DNA of 64,000 nucleotides. Source: Candidatus Limivivens intestinipullorum (GTDB lineage Bacteria; Bacillota; Clostridia; Lachnospirales; Lachnospiraceae). Position numbers and translations under genes: made by a program. This document shows positions 24,964 to 32,555 of the stretch, one piece after another; positions within the stretch are counted from its first letter, which is position 1, and every line of letters starts with the position of its first letter. The stretch is from contig DVIQ01000023.1 in NCBI GenBank assembly GCA_018711185.1, positions 1 to 64,000 on the forward strand, in the 5' to 3' direction. The notes beneath the pieces are model-generated. The model searched no databases. It was not told the DNA's origin and saw only the letters and a list, made by a program, of their open reading frames with translations.

Positions 24964-26142
24964 TCAATGATGGAACAGCCGGATCCCCGTAAACACCATA
25001 GCCATGCCATATTTATTGCAGGTGTCGATCACCGCGTCATCTCTGACGGATCCGCCCGGCTCAGCGATGTATTTTACGCCGCTCTTGTGGGCGCGCTCAA
25101 TGTTGTCGCTGAAGGGGAAGAACGCGTCGGAGCCAAGGGTCACGCCGTCCATCTGATCCAGCCAGGCTCTCTTTTCTTCTCTGGTAAATACCTCCGGCTT
25201 TTCCGTGAACACCTTCTCCCAGGCGCCGTCGGCCAGAACGTCCATATACTCTTCGCCGATATAAACGTCGATGGCATTGTCCCGGTCCGCCCGCTTGATG
25301 TCCGTGCGGAAGGGAAGGTTCATCACCTTGGGGCACTGACGCAGAAACCAGTTGTCCGCTTTCTGCCCCGCCAGACGGGTACAGTGAACTCTGGACTGCT
25401 GGCCGGCGCCGATGCCGATGGCCTGTCCGCCCTTTACATAGCACACGGAATTGGACTGGGTGTATTTCAGGGTGATCAGGGAGATCTTCAGATCCATCAT
25501 GGCCTCTGCCGGGATGTCCTTGTTCTCCGTCACGATGTTCCCCAGGAAGGCGTCGTCGATCTTCAGCTCCTGGCGGCCCTGCTCGAAAGTAATGCCGTAC
25601 ACCTGCTTATGCTCCAGGGGCTCCGGACGGTAATTCTCGTCGATCTCAATGACATTGTAGTTTCCGTTCTTTTTCTGCTTTAAGATTTCCAGGGCTTCCT
25701 CCGTGTAGCCCGGCGCGATGACGCCGTCGGAAACCTCACGCTTAATCAGCATCGCCGTGTCCTTGTCGCAGACATCGGAGAGGGCGATAAAATCGCCGAA
25801 GGAGGACATTCTGTCCGCGCCTCTCGCTCTGGCGTAGGCGCAGGCCAGAGGAGACAGCTCTCCCAGATCATCCACCCAGTAGATCTTCGCCAGGGTCTCG
25901 GTCAGTGGAAGGCCCACCGCCGCCCCTGCCGGGGAAACATGCTTAAAGGAAGTGGCCGCCGGGAGGCCTGTGGCTTCCTTTAACTCCTTCACAAGCTGCC
26001 AGCCGTTAAAGGCGTCCAGGAAATTGATATAACCCGGACGGCCGCAGAGAACACGGATGGGAAGATCCTGGCCGTTCTCCATGTAGATTCTTGACGGTTT
26101 CTGATTCGGGTTGCAGCCATATTTTAACGCGAGTTCTTTCAT
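24964..26142 (-). CDS. purH: Stand-alone AICAR transformylase (PurH C-terminal function)
   Basis: Phosphoribosylaminoimidazolecarboxamide formyltransferase, the penultimate step of IMP synthesis. At 392 aa it contains only the transformylase half of PurH and has no N-terminal cyclohydrolase domain. The catalytic SFKHVSPAGAAVG (Lys-His pair, about residue 67) is present, with RGADRMSSFGDFIALSD, KYTQSNSVCYVKGGQAIGIG and AEPGGSVRDDAVI. The missing cyclohydrolase is supplied by the PurO-type gene 11 bp upstream in the same operon. RBS AAGGAGGACCATC. Regulated by the ZTP riboswitch at the head of the operon. Confidence 0.93.
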   Translation of the reverse strand: MKELALKYGCNPNQKPSRIYMENGQDLPIRVLCGRPGYINFLDAFNGWQLVKELKEATGLPAATSFKHVSPAGAAVGLPLTETLAKIYWVDDLGELSPLACAYARARGADRMSSFGDFIALSDVCDKDTAMLIKREVSDGVIAPGYTEEALEILKQKKNGNYNVIEIDENYRPEPLEHKQVYGITFEQGRQELKIDDAFLGNIVTENKDIPAEAMMDLKISLITLKYTQSNSVCYVKGGQAIGIGAGQQSRVHCTRLAGQKADNWFLRQCPKVMNLPFRTDIKRADRDNAIDVYIGEEYMDVLADGAWEKVFTEKPEVFTREEKRAWLDQMDGVTLGSDAFFPFSDNIERAHKSGVKYIAEPGGSVRDDAVIDTCNKYGMAMVFTGIRLFHH

Positions 26143-26153
26143 GATGGTCCTCC

Positions 26154-26867
26154 TTACTGATTTTTATTGATGATCTTGGTTTCCCAGGTACCGGAAGCAA
26201 TGTCAATGAAGCGGACAAACAGAGACACCTTATTGTCCTCGTTCAGGCTGTTCCAGAGCATCTGCGCGAAGCTTTCCATATCGTCCGGAATGGCCACAGG
26301 CTTCGGCTCTCCTTCAAAGCTGGGCAGCGGATTGCCGTCGTGCTTATAGGTGTGGATGAAGCGTCCCTGGCCCGGCAGGCAGTTCTCGTAGCAGAAGGTG
26401 TAGCGCAGGCAGTTGTCCGGGTTTCCGTTGTCGCTTTTTAAAATCGAAAGGGCATAGTCGAAATGTCCGTTCTCCACGTTCAGCACGCCGGAAATCCGGG
26501 GCGTATAGGCAGGGCCGTCCGGCTCAAACTCCCGGCTGCGCAGAGACTGCTCAAAGGTCAGTCCCTTCTCCATGCCCTCGTAAATGGTATCGGTCTGGTC
26601 GCCGTTGGTAACAATGGTTTTGTTTCCCAGCACACGCACCGGCGCGTAAATAATCAGGCTGGGATCCACCAGCTTGGAAGGATCAAAGGCCTCTGTGCGG
26701 ATGCCCTGTCCCTCCTCCGCGAAAATGCGGTTCCGGCTGTTTTCACTTCTTCCCATAATGAAGTACGCCGTCACTGCCTTTGTCCCGTCCGCGGATCGCC
26801 CGATCACGATGCCCCTGCCGGGATACGCGTTTTCCTTCAGTTCCTTTTCCAAAGATAACAGTTCCAT
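26154..26867 (-). CDS. purO: PurO-type IMP cyclohydrolase
   Basis: Closes the ring of FAICAR to give IMP. The 237-aa protein resembles the archaeal PurO fold rather than the PurH N-terminal domain: ENAYPGRGIVIGRSADG at the front, RNRIFAEEGQGIRTEAFD, TNGDQTDTIYEGM and GPAYTPRISGVL. I place the start at 26867 (AGGAGCGTATTT then ATG). The ORF-track start 69 codons upstream runs backward through the ZTP riboswitch and its terminator. It pairs with the stand-alone AICAR transformylase, so the two final purine steps are on separate proteins. Confidence 0.88.
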   Translation of the reverse strand: MELLSLEKELKENAYPGRGIVIGRSADGTKAVTAYFIMGRSENSRNRIFAEEGQGIRTEAFDPSKLVDPSLIIYAPVRVLGNKTIVTNGDQTDTIYEGMEKGLTFEQSLRSREFEPDGPAYTPRISGVLNVENGHFDYALSILKSDNGNPDNCLRYTFCYENCLPGQGRFIHTYKHDGNPLPSFEGEPKPVAIPDDMESFAQMLWNSLNEDNKVSLFVRFIDIASGTWETKIINKNQ

Positions 26868-26913
26868 AAATACGCTCCTTTTCTTGTGGATGCTGCCTGT
26901 TTGGGCCTTTACA

Positions 26914-26958
26914 GCAAAAAAAGGCCCCTTCCAAGCAGAAATGCCCAGACGGTCGGCC
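26914..26958 (-). terminator. Terminator of the ZTP riboswitch
   Basis: Minus strand: AGGCC ... GGCCT closing pair followed by TTTTTTT. The 5' arm shares the GGCCGACC segment with the aptamer, so aptamer and terminator are alternative folds. Confidence 0.75.
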
Positions 26959-27007
26959 TCTTCCATTATACTTCCTGTGGTCAATTCCACTTCCGTCAGT
27001 CGTATAA
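26942..27007 (-). promoter_or_regulatory. ZTP (pfl) riboswitch
   Basis: Minus strand carries TTATACGACTGACGGAAGTG, then GACCACAGGAAGTATAA and the hallmark GCCGACCGTCTGGGCA. These match the pfl/ZTP aptamer, which senses ZTP/ZMP when 10-formyl-folate is short and turns on purine or folate genes. The downstream genes make the enzymes that consume formyl-folate and ZMP, a classical target. Span is about 66 nt. Confidence 0.9.
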
Positions 27008-27015
27008 CTAAACTA

Positions 27016-27044
27016 ACCATAGCATTAAATTTCCGGGAAGTCAA
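27016..27044 (-). promoter_or_regulatory. Promoter of the purO-purH operon
   Basis: TTGACT, a 17-bp spacer and TATGGT on the minus strand, ending 9 bp before the ZTP aptamer. Confidence 0.75.
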
Positions 27045-27073
27045 GCACGTTTTTCTAACGTTAGAATCCGTCA

Positions 27074-27206
27074 TAACCGTTCAGCCCAGGTCTGCGCACC
27101 TGCTGCGCGGACCGTAAGAACGTGATTCAGGAGTGCGAAAATCCCATCGCCGCAGGCGATTTTAAATGGATTTTCGCACGTACGGTTCAGCCTTGCTGAA
27201 CCGTAC
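27074..27206 (-). repeat. Dispersed palindromic repeat, family A, copy 6 with hairpin module
   Basis: Composite copy in reverse orientation: AACCGTTCAGCCCAGG, TCTGCGCA core, CGTAAGAACGTGATTCAGG, then a long hairpin with arms GTGCGAAAATCC / GGATTTTCGCAC around ATCGCCGCAGGCGAT, and finally TACGGTTCAGC...GCTGAACCGTA. The last part provides the stop codon of the LD-carboxypeptidase gene. Confidence 0.85.
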
Positions 27207-28149
27207 ACCTGGCGCCGATGCGCAGGGCGCGGGAATCCGGCCCATGGCCCACCCACGGCGTATACGCCACAGGAATCCCGGCATGATCCAGCTCACGCAT
27301 CACAAGCCGGTCCAGCTCCGGGCCCTCCTTCTTCAGCTCAAGCTCCGTGAAGGTGCCCAGAAGGAGGCCGCTGATTTTCCGGAAAACTCCTATCTGGCGA
27401 AGCTGGGCCAGATGGGCCGCCACTCTGGCCGGTCCCCCGGAGCGTCCCTCCAAAAACAAAAGCTTTCCCTGAAAATCCGGCAGATACGGCGTCCCCGCCA
27501 GTTTTAAAAGACAGCGGATATTTCCGCCCGCCAGGACGCCCTCCATAAAGTTTCCCTGCCGGAAACACACCGGCACTTCAAAAAGCACGTCTCCTCCGGA
27601 AACAATCGTATCCGCGAACGCCGCCTGCTGCTCCTTCGCGCACCGCCCCACGAGGTTCCGGGCCTGGTAAAGGATTGTCTCCTGCCCCGTCACGGCAGAT
27701 ACGGCATTCAGAACCGCCGTCACATCGCTGTAGCCAAACAGGGGCTTGGGATTTGCCCGGATCAGGTCAAAATCCAGGAAATCCAGAATCTCATTGGCCA
27801 GGTCGCCGCCTGAGAGGTCAAAAATGGCCCCCACCGACGGGTCTTTGTAAAAATCCATAAGCGCCCTGGCTTTTTCCCCGGCCGTCCGTGAGAAAATGCC
27901 CGTGTCCCCGGAAAGCTTGGCGGCGCGCTGCTTCTCGCCGCGTCCCTGCGCTTTGTCCGGCGGAAGTTCTCCGCCATAAAGGCAGGGACTCTCCACCGGC
28001 TCCAGTTCCAGGCCGCGAAGGTACCCCTTCAGTTCCTCGATTTTCCCCCTCTGTCCCAGGGAGAGAAGGTCTGAGCAGGCCGCAAGCCCCACTGCCGTCC
28101 CTTTTTTCAAAGGCAGCCCCGAAGGGCTGCTCTCATAAATCACGCTCAT
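27187..28149 (-). CDS. LD-carboxypeptidase (peptidase family S66)
   Basis: Cytoplasmic serine peptidase that removes the terminal D-Ala from murein tetrapeptides during cell-wall recycling; the MccF branch of S66 instead cleaves microcin-type amides. Motifs: GTAVGLAACSD at the front, FDLSGGDLANEIL, PLFGYSDVTAVL with the nucleophile region, GVLAGGNIRCLLKLAGT and TPWVGHGPDSRALRIG with the C-terminal His of the triad. Some front residues vary from the LdcA norm. The stop codon and last few residues (VQQG) are read from the family A repeat. RBS GAGGATGGTAT. Monocistronic or cotranscribed with the epimerase upstream (98 bp). Confidence 0.85.
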   Translation of the reverse strand: MSVIYESSPSGLPLKKGTAVGLAACSDLLSLGQRGKIEELKGYLRGLELEPVESPCLYGGELPPDKAQGRGEKQRAAKLSGDTGIFSRTAGEKARALMDFYKDPSVGAIFDLSGGDLANEILDFLDFDLIRANPKPLFGYSDVTAVLNAVSAVTGQETILYQARNLVGRCAKEQQAAFADTIVSGGDVLFEVPVCFRQGNFMEGVLAGGNIRCLLKLAGTPYLPDFQGKLLFLEGRSGGPARVAAHLAQLRQIGVFRKISGLLLGTFTELELKKEGPELDRLVMRELDHAGIPVAYTPWVGHGPDSRALRIGARCTVQQG

Positions 28150-28165
28150 ATACCATCCTCATATT

Positions 28166-28220
28166 GCGGTTCAGCCTTGCGAAACCGCAGCTGTAAAACT
28201 CCACCGGGCTGAACCATTGC
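28166..28220 (+). repeat. Family A-related short repeat
   Basis: GCGGTTCAGCCTTGCGAAACCGC followed by CCGGGCTGAACCATTGC. It contains the outer GGTTCAG / CTGAACC arms of family A but not the GCGCAG core, so it is a decayed or partial copy. Confidence 0.5.
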
Positions 28221-28247
28221 GTCTTCATCTTTGCGCAGCCGCGGCCC

Positions 28248-29105
28248 TCATCCCACGGTTATACTGTAGCAGACATGAAATACTCCGTCCCTTTCCAGCT
28301 TCTGCACGCCGGTCTTTTGGGAAAGATCTCCGGCAAAGTCCTTGTTGTCCGATCTGCCGTACCAGGGTTCCAGGCACACAAAGGGCGCCCCGGGCTTGGA
28401 CCATACGCCCACATACGGGAATCCCTTGCAGGAAAGCATCACCAGAGGGCTGCCGTCCGCTGCTGCGAGCCCCACCTGATCGAGCTGGCCGTCCTCAAAA
28501 ATATATACGCCCTCCTGGAACATATCCTCCGGCATCTGGAGACGCCCCCCTGGAAGCTTCAGCTCATATACCGGCTCTGGAAGGACCTCGCCGGCCTCAT
28601 TGATCCGGATGTAATTCAGAGACTCCTTTCCCGGCGTCAGAAGCCAGCTTCCTTTCTCCACCAGGAAAGCCGGATGCGCGCCGATGGTAAAATACATCTC
28701 CCCGTCTGTCCGGTTCTCCACCTTCCAGTCCACGCCCACGGTATTCCCTTCCAGGGTATGGGTAATGGTCAGGCAGAAGTCAAAGGGGTAATTTTCCCGC
28801 GTCTTTTCACTGCTCACAAGGCGGTGAACCACCTTCTTTTCCCCGGCTTCCACCAGCTCAAACTCCGTATCCCTGGCAAATCCGTGCTGCTTCATGGGAT
28901 ACTCCTTTCCCTGCCAGTGATATACGCCCCCATTGGAGGCCCCCACAAAGGGGAAGAGCACCGGCGCATGGCGGTTCCAGAAAGCGGGATCCGCGTTCCA
29001 GAGCGCCTCCTTCTGTACGTCCTTCCGGTAAATACGGGACAGCTCCGCCCCGTGGTCGCTGATCTCAATGAGCAGCCTGTCATTTTCCAGCTTATTCACA
29101 GCCAT
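28248..29105 (-). CDS. Aldose 1-epimerase family protein (LacX/YihR-like)
   Basis: Mutarotase-fold protein (285 aa) that would interconvert alpha and beta anomers of a hexose or hexose phosphate. Recognisable stretches are HAPVLFPFVGASNGG near residue 47, QHGFARDTEF near residue 75 with the conserved Arg, TIGAHPAFLV near 140 with the catalytic His, and FVCLEPWYGRSDN near the end with the Glu base. It is single-domain and cytoplasmic. RBS GGAGGAAAAGGAA. No sugar operon adjoins it, so the substrate is open. Confidence 0.88.
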   Translation of the reverse strand: MAVNKLENDRLLIEISDHGAELSRIYRKDVQKEALWNADPAFWNRHAPVLFPFVGASNGGVYHWQGKEYPMKQHGFARDTEFELVEAGEKKVVHRLVSSEKTRENYPFDFCLTITHTLEGNTVGVDWKVENRTDGEMYFTIGAHPAFLVEKGSWLLTPGKESLNYIRINEAGEVLPEPVYELKLPGGRLQMPEDMFQEGVYIFEDGQLDQVGLAAADGSPLVMLSCKGFPYVGVWSKPGAPFVCLEPWYGRSDNKDFAGDLSQKTGVQKLERDGVFHVCYSITVG

Positions 29106-29187
29106 TTCCTTTTCCTCCCTGTCCGCGCGGCCGCGCGTGTTTGTATTTTTCTCTATTATAGCGCTTTTCGCCGGGTTTTGGAAGCCT

Positions 29188-29270
29188 TTCAGGAGTGCAA
29201 AATCCCATCGCCGCAGGCGATTTTGTATGGATTTTGCATGTAACGGTTCAGCAGGGCTGAACTGTTACGG
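29188..29270 (+). repeat. Dispersed palindromic repeat, family A, copy 7 with hairpin module
   Basis: TTCAGGAGTGCAAAATCCC, hairpin ATCGCCGCAGGCGAT, GGATTTTGCATG, then GTAACGGTTCAGC...GCTGAACTGTTAC. The same modules as copy 6, but the GCGCAG core is missing. It lies between the divergent epimerase and pduL genes. Confidence 0.8.
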
Positions 29271-29293
29271 CTTCACATCCCCCAGATTCTCTC

Positions 29294-29322
29294 TTGAAAC
29301 CCTCTGCCTTTTTCGCTATAAT
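29294..29322 (+). promoter_or_regulatory. pduL promoter
   Basis: TTGAAA, a 17-bp spacer and a perfect TATAAT, about 120 bp before the pduL start. pduL therefore appears to be transcribed on its own. Confidence 0.75.
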
Positions 29323-29443
29323 TACAGTAGCTCGTTCGCAGACAAACGTTTTCTTATTGCGGACACTTTATCCTGCCGCTCACCTTTCCCGGAAAGTCAG
29401 CCGGCTGCGGCAGCTATTTTATTGGAACAAAGGAGTCTTTATC

Positions 29444-30085
29444 ATGAGTCAGAAAATTCCCATCGAAACCTCTGCCAGACACATCCATCTTTCCAGAGGC
29501 GATTTTGAAATATTATTCGGAAAAGATCAGGAACTGCACTATCGAAAAGAGCTCAGCCAGCCGGGCCAGTACCTGTGCGGCGAGCGGGTTACGGTTTCCG
29601 GTCCCAAGGGCAGCTTTGAGAATTTTGCCGTGCTGGGGCCGTACCGGAAGGAAACGCAGATCGAGCTGTCCATGACAGACTGCAGGAAGCTGGGGATCCC
29701 CGGCGTGATACGACAATCCGGCGACATCGCCGGCACACCCGGCTGTACTCTTACGGGTCCTGCCGGCAGCCTGACGCTCCCCAGGGGCGTGATTGTGGCC
29801 AAACGGCACATTCACATGACCCCCAGCGAAGCCTACCGTATGAATGTCCGGGACAATGAAGATGTGTTTGTGATTACCGAAAGTTTTGAACGGGCTCTGA
29901 TTTTCGCGGATGTGGTGGTCCGGGTTCATCCAAACTACCGGCTGGCCATGCATGTGGACACGGACGAGGCCAACGCTTTCGGCTCAGACGCCTCTCCCTA
30001 TGGCGTAATTTTAAAGCTTTTTGACGGGAAAAGTTATAATCTCCAGATGTGGGCGGAGGAACTGGAGGCCGGCATCCGGCGCTGA
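29444..30085 (+). CDS. pduL: PduL-type phosphate propanoyltransferase
   Basis: Phosphotransacylase that converts acyl-CoA and phosphate to acyl phosphate and CoA. In microcompartments it recycles CoA next to the aldehyde dehydrogenase. The 213-aa protein has both PduL metal-binding halves: ETSARHIHLSRGDFEILFG at the front and VAKRHIHMTPSEAYRMNV in the second half, each with a HxH zinc pair, plus LHVDTDEAN-like (AMHVDTDEANAF). The N-terminus begins almost directly with the first domain, without a long encapsulation peptide. This suggests a cytosolic role as the cell's general phosphotransacetylase. The start has AAAGGAGTCTTTATC; the track start is 50 codons too long. Confidence 0.93.
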   Translation: MSQKIPIETSARHIHLSRGDFEILFGKDQELHYRKELSQPGQYLCGERVTVSGPKGSFENFAVLGPYRKETQIELSMTDCRKLGIPGVIRQSGDIAGTPGCTLTGPAGSLTLPRGVIVAKRHIHMTPSEAYRMNVRDNEDVFVITESFERALIFADVVVRVHPNYRLAMHVDTDEANAFGSDASPYGVILKLFDGKSYNLQMWAEELEAGIRR

Positions 30086-30119
30086 GCTGCTCATAAACCC
30101 GAAGCCCCGCATTCCCTTG

Positions 30120-30201
30120 CCGCAGACCGTTTCAGCATAAAGCCGTCTGGATTTCCCGCGCCGCAGGCCGCTTCAGTATAAAGCCGTCTGGATCTCCCGC
30201 G
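30120..30201 (-). repeat. 41-bp tandem duplication at the LCP gene 3' end
   Basis: Two adjoining 41-bp units (CCGCAGACCGTTTCAGCATA... and CCGCAGGCCGCTTCAGTATA...) that differ at four positions. The inner unit encodes the C-terminus and stop of the LCP protein. The outer unit is a spare copy that lies beyond the stop. Confidence 0.8.
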
Positions 30202-31228
30202 CCGCCTCTGTCCAGTCCGTGGTAAAGATTTCTCCGCTGTCCGTCTGCTCTGTTACCAGCAAATCCGCGGACGGCAGCGTCTCCTGCAGCTCCTCATAGC
30301 CGGAAAGCCTTCCGACCTTCACCAGCAGCCCCAGGATCTCCAGCTCCGGCACATTGTGGGTTACGCCGGAGAGCACTGTCCGAACGGCGCCGTAAAGCCC
30401 CGTAATGCTTTGATCGCCCAGACTTCCAATCACCGCGCTGATAATCTCGTACTGGCGCACCGCCTGGGCGTCTCCCTCTCCCTGGTCGATTCTGGAATAG
30501 GCCACTGCCTGGATTCCGCCGCAAGTCTGCGTGCCGGTCTCCGTAAGCAGATAGGGGTCCGGGCTTTCGCTTCTCTGCGCGCAGATGGCGCGGATATTTT
30601 CATTCAGCGGATCCAGCTCTTCCTGGGAAATGGATACCGGGATTCCGCCCAGCTCATCCACAATGTCCACAAGCTGGGAAAATTGAATCACCATATACCG
30701 CTCCGTCAGGACACGGAAATTTTCAGTGACAGTCTCTGCCGTCAGGGTTCCTCCCCCTGCGCCGTATACCTGATCCAGGGGCATCTCGCCCTGCCCTGGG
30801 ACCTCCACTGTCAGATCCCGGTTCAGGGTAATCATGCTTCGCTGTCTGCTGCTGTCATTTACAGACAGCAGCATAACCGTTCCGGAGTCTGTGTCTCCGG
30901 TAGACGGGCGTTCGTCCACGCCTATGAGCAGGATATTGTAAACATCGCTGTCACTGGCAACAGGAATCTTCTCCTCGGTCTCTTCCGTCTCCGCTTTGGC
31001 CTCATTTGCGGTTTCGGTTATATAAAAGACGCCTTCCTCCGAGGTCTGAATGTCCAGAATTTCCGTCTCGGTTTCTGTTTCAGTCTGCGCCTGGGTCGGA
31101 GGCTCTGTCTCATAATTCGTGCTTCCAAACAGGCTGTGCATGGCCGCCGCAAACAAAACGCCGGTCACAATCACCAGAAACAGCAGGATTCCTATAACAA
31201 TCAGGACAACTTTTTTTAAATTGCTCAT
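30173..31228 (-). CDS. LytR-CpsA-Psr (LCP) family protein
   Basis: Membrane-anchored phosphotransferase family that attaches wall teichoic acid or other glycopolymers to peptidoglycan. One N-terminal membrane segment (about residues 5-25) is followed by a Thr/Glu-rich spacer and an extracellular LCP domain (from about 95): YNILLIGVDERP, TVMLLSVN, ITLNRDLTVEVPG, and VDELGGIPVSI. The conserved aspartate and arginines of the lipid-phosphate site are present. It is short (351 aa) and has no C-terminal LytR domain. The start at 31228 is favoured by AAGGGGATGCG; the track start would overlap the alcohol dehydrogenase gene upstream. Confidence 0.88.
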   Translation of the reverse strand: MSNLKKVVLIVIGILLFLVIVTGVLFAAAMHSLFGSTNYETEPPTQAQTETETETEILDIQTSEEGVFYITETANEAKAETEETEEKIPVASDSDVYNILLIGVDERPSTGDTDSGTVMLLSVNDSSRQRSMITLNRDLTVEVPGQGEMPLDQVYGAGGGTLTAETVTENFRVLTERYMVIQFSQLVDIVDELGGIPVSISQEELDPLNENIRAICAQRSESPDPYLLTETGTQTCGGIQAVAYSRIDQGEGDAQAVRQYEIISAVIGSLGDQSITGLYGAVRTVLSGVTHNVPELEILGLLVKVGRLSGYEELQETLPSADLLVTEQTDSGEIFTTDWTEAAREIQTALY

Positions 31229-31241
31229 CGCATCCCCTTTC

Positions 31242-32420
31242 TTATCTGGCAAGGCGGTAAATCTTTGCCATGTCCTCTTCCTTCAGCACTTTAAAAGCCC
31301 CGACGGTTCGTTTTCCCATGAAGCCGCATTTGTGCGCCATCTCCCGGATCTGTTCCTCAGTGGGATTGACTCCGAGCTCTTTCAGTGAAACCGGCATGCC
31401 GATGGAATGATAAAAGCGCTCCATGGCCCGGATTCCCTCCAGAGCCGTAGCCTCCGGATCGGAAAAATCATTTGGCGCCCCGCAGACATTCACCGCGAAC
31501 TGAGCGAAGCGCTCCGGCTTCTCCCGGTACACATATCTGGCCCAGCTTCCCCATATGGCCGCCAGTCCGGCTCCGTGAGCCACATCAAACATGCCGCCAA
31601 GCTCATGCTCAAGCTGATGGCAGGCCCAGTCTCCCTCGGTGCCGCAGCCGGTAAGCCCGTTGTGGGAAAGACTTCCGGCCCACATCACCTCTGCCCTGGC
31701 GTTATAATTTTCCGGCTCCTCCATGAGAATCCCCGCGTTGTGCATCACCGTGCGCAGAAGAGCTTCGCCGATGCCGTCCGTCATCTGGGTATGGGTCTCC
31801 TTTGTAAAATACCGCTCCATGGTGTGCATCATAATATCCACACACCCGCAGGCCGTCTGATACGCCGGCAGCGTATAGGTCAGCTCCGGGTTCATAATGG
31901 CGAAGCGGCACCGGCAGACGTCATTGTTGTACCCGCGCTTCAGCCATCCATCCTCATTTGTGATCACAGAGGAATTGCTCATCTCGCTGCCCGCGGCGGC
32001 TATGGTCAGGACAGCTCCCACGGGCAGGCAGGAGACGGCCGTCCGCTTTCTGCTGTAAAAATCCCAGACATCGCCGCCCTCCGCCACGCCGTAGCCGATG
32101 GCTTTGGCTGAGTCGATGACGCTTCCTCCGCCCACGGCCAGTATAAAGTCCACGCCTTCTTTGCGGCAGAGCTCGATTCCCTCATACACCTTCGAAAGAC
32201 GGGGATTCGGAACCACGCCGCCAAGGGTCACCCAGGAAAGGCCGGCGCCCTCCAGGGACTCCAGAATCTCATCCAGCAGCCCCGATTTTTTCGCGCTTTT
32301 GCTGCCGTAATGCACCAGAACCTTCTTTCCCCCGCAGCTTTTCACCAATTCTCCCGTCTGCTTCTGCGTTCCCTTTCCAAAAACCACTTTCGTGGGCGCG
32401 TAATATTCAAAATTCTGCAT
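31242..32420 (-). CDS. Iron-containing alcohol dehydrogenase (BDH type)
   Basis: NAD(P)H-dependent group III alcohol dehydrogenase of the butanol-dehydrogenase/YqhD branch (392 aa). It would reduce aldehydes to alcohols in fermentation. Motifs: VVFGKGTQKQTGELV at the front, the dinucleotide GGGSVIDSAKAIGYG (about residue 96), the metal ligands in DIMMHTMERYF and HQLEHELGGMFDVAHGAGLA. RBS GGGAGGAGACAAT. The LCP gene follows 13 bp downstream, so the two are probably cotranscribed. The preferred aldehyde is unknown. Confidence 0.92.
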   Translation of the reverse strand: MQNFEYYAPTKVVFGKGTQKQTGELVKSCGGKKVLVHYGSKSAKKSGLLDEILESLEGAGLSWVTLGGVVPNPRLSKVYEGIELCRKEGVDFILAVGGGSVIDSAKAIGYGVAEGGDVWDFYSRKRTAVSCLPVGAVLTIAAAGSEMSNSSVITNEDGWLKRGYNNDVCRCRFAIMNPELTYTLPAYQTACGCVDIMMHTMERYFTKETHTQMTDGIGEALLRTVMHNAGILMEEPENYNARAEVMWAGSLSHNGLTGCGTEGDWACHQLEHELGGMFDVAHGAGLAAIWGSWARYVYREKPERFAQFAVNVCGAPNDFSDPEATALEGIRAMERFYHSIGMPVSLKELGVNPTEEQIREMAHKCGFMGKRTVGAFKVLKEEDMAKIYRLAR

Positions 32421-32555
32421 ATTGTCTCCTCCCGTCCTGTCTGCTTGACGTCGGCAGCGGTTCCGTTGTCCGCCTGCGTCATCTTCTCACAGTCCGCGCA
32501 GTACATGCTCGGAACTGGCAGCGCTGCGGCGCACCGTTGTCTTTTTGTTGTTCTT

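Noticed and set aside
26868-27074. Upstream extension of the PurO ORF
   Set aside because: It would translate the ZTP aptamer and terminator; the ATG at 26867 has a good RBS.
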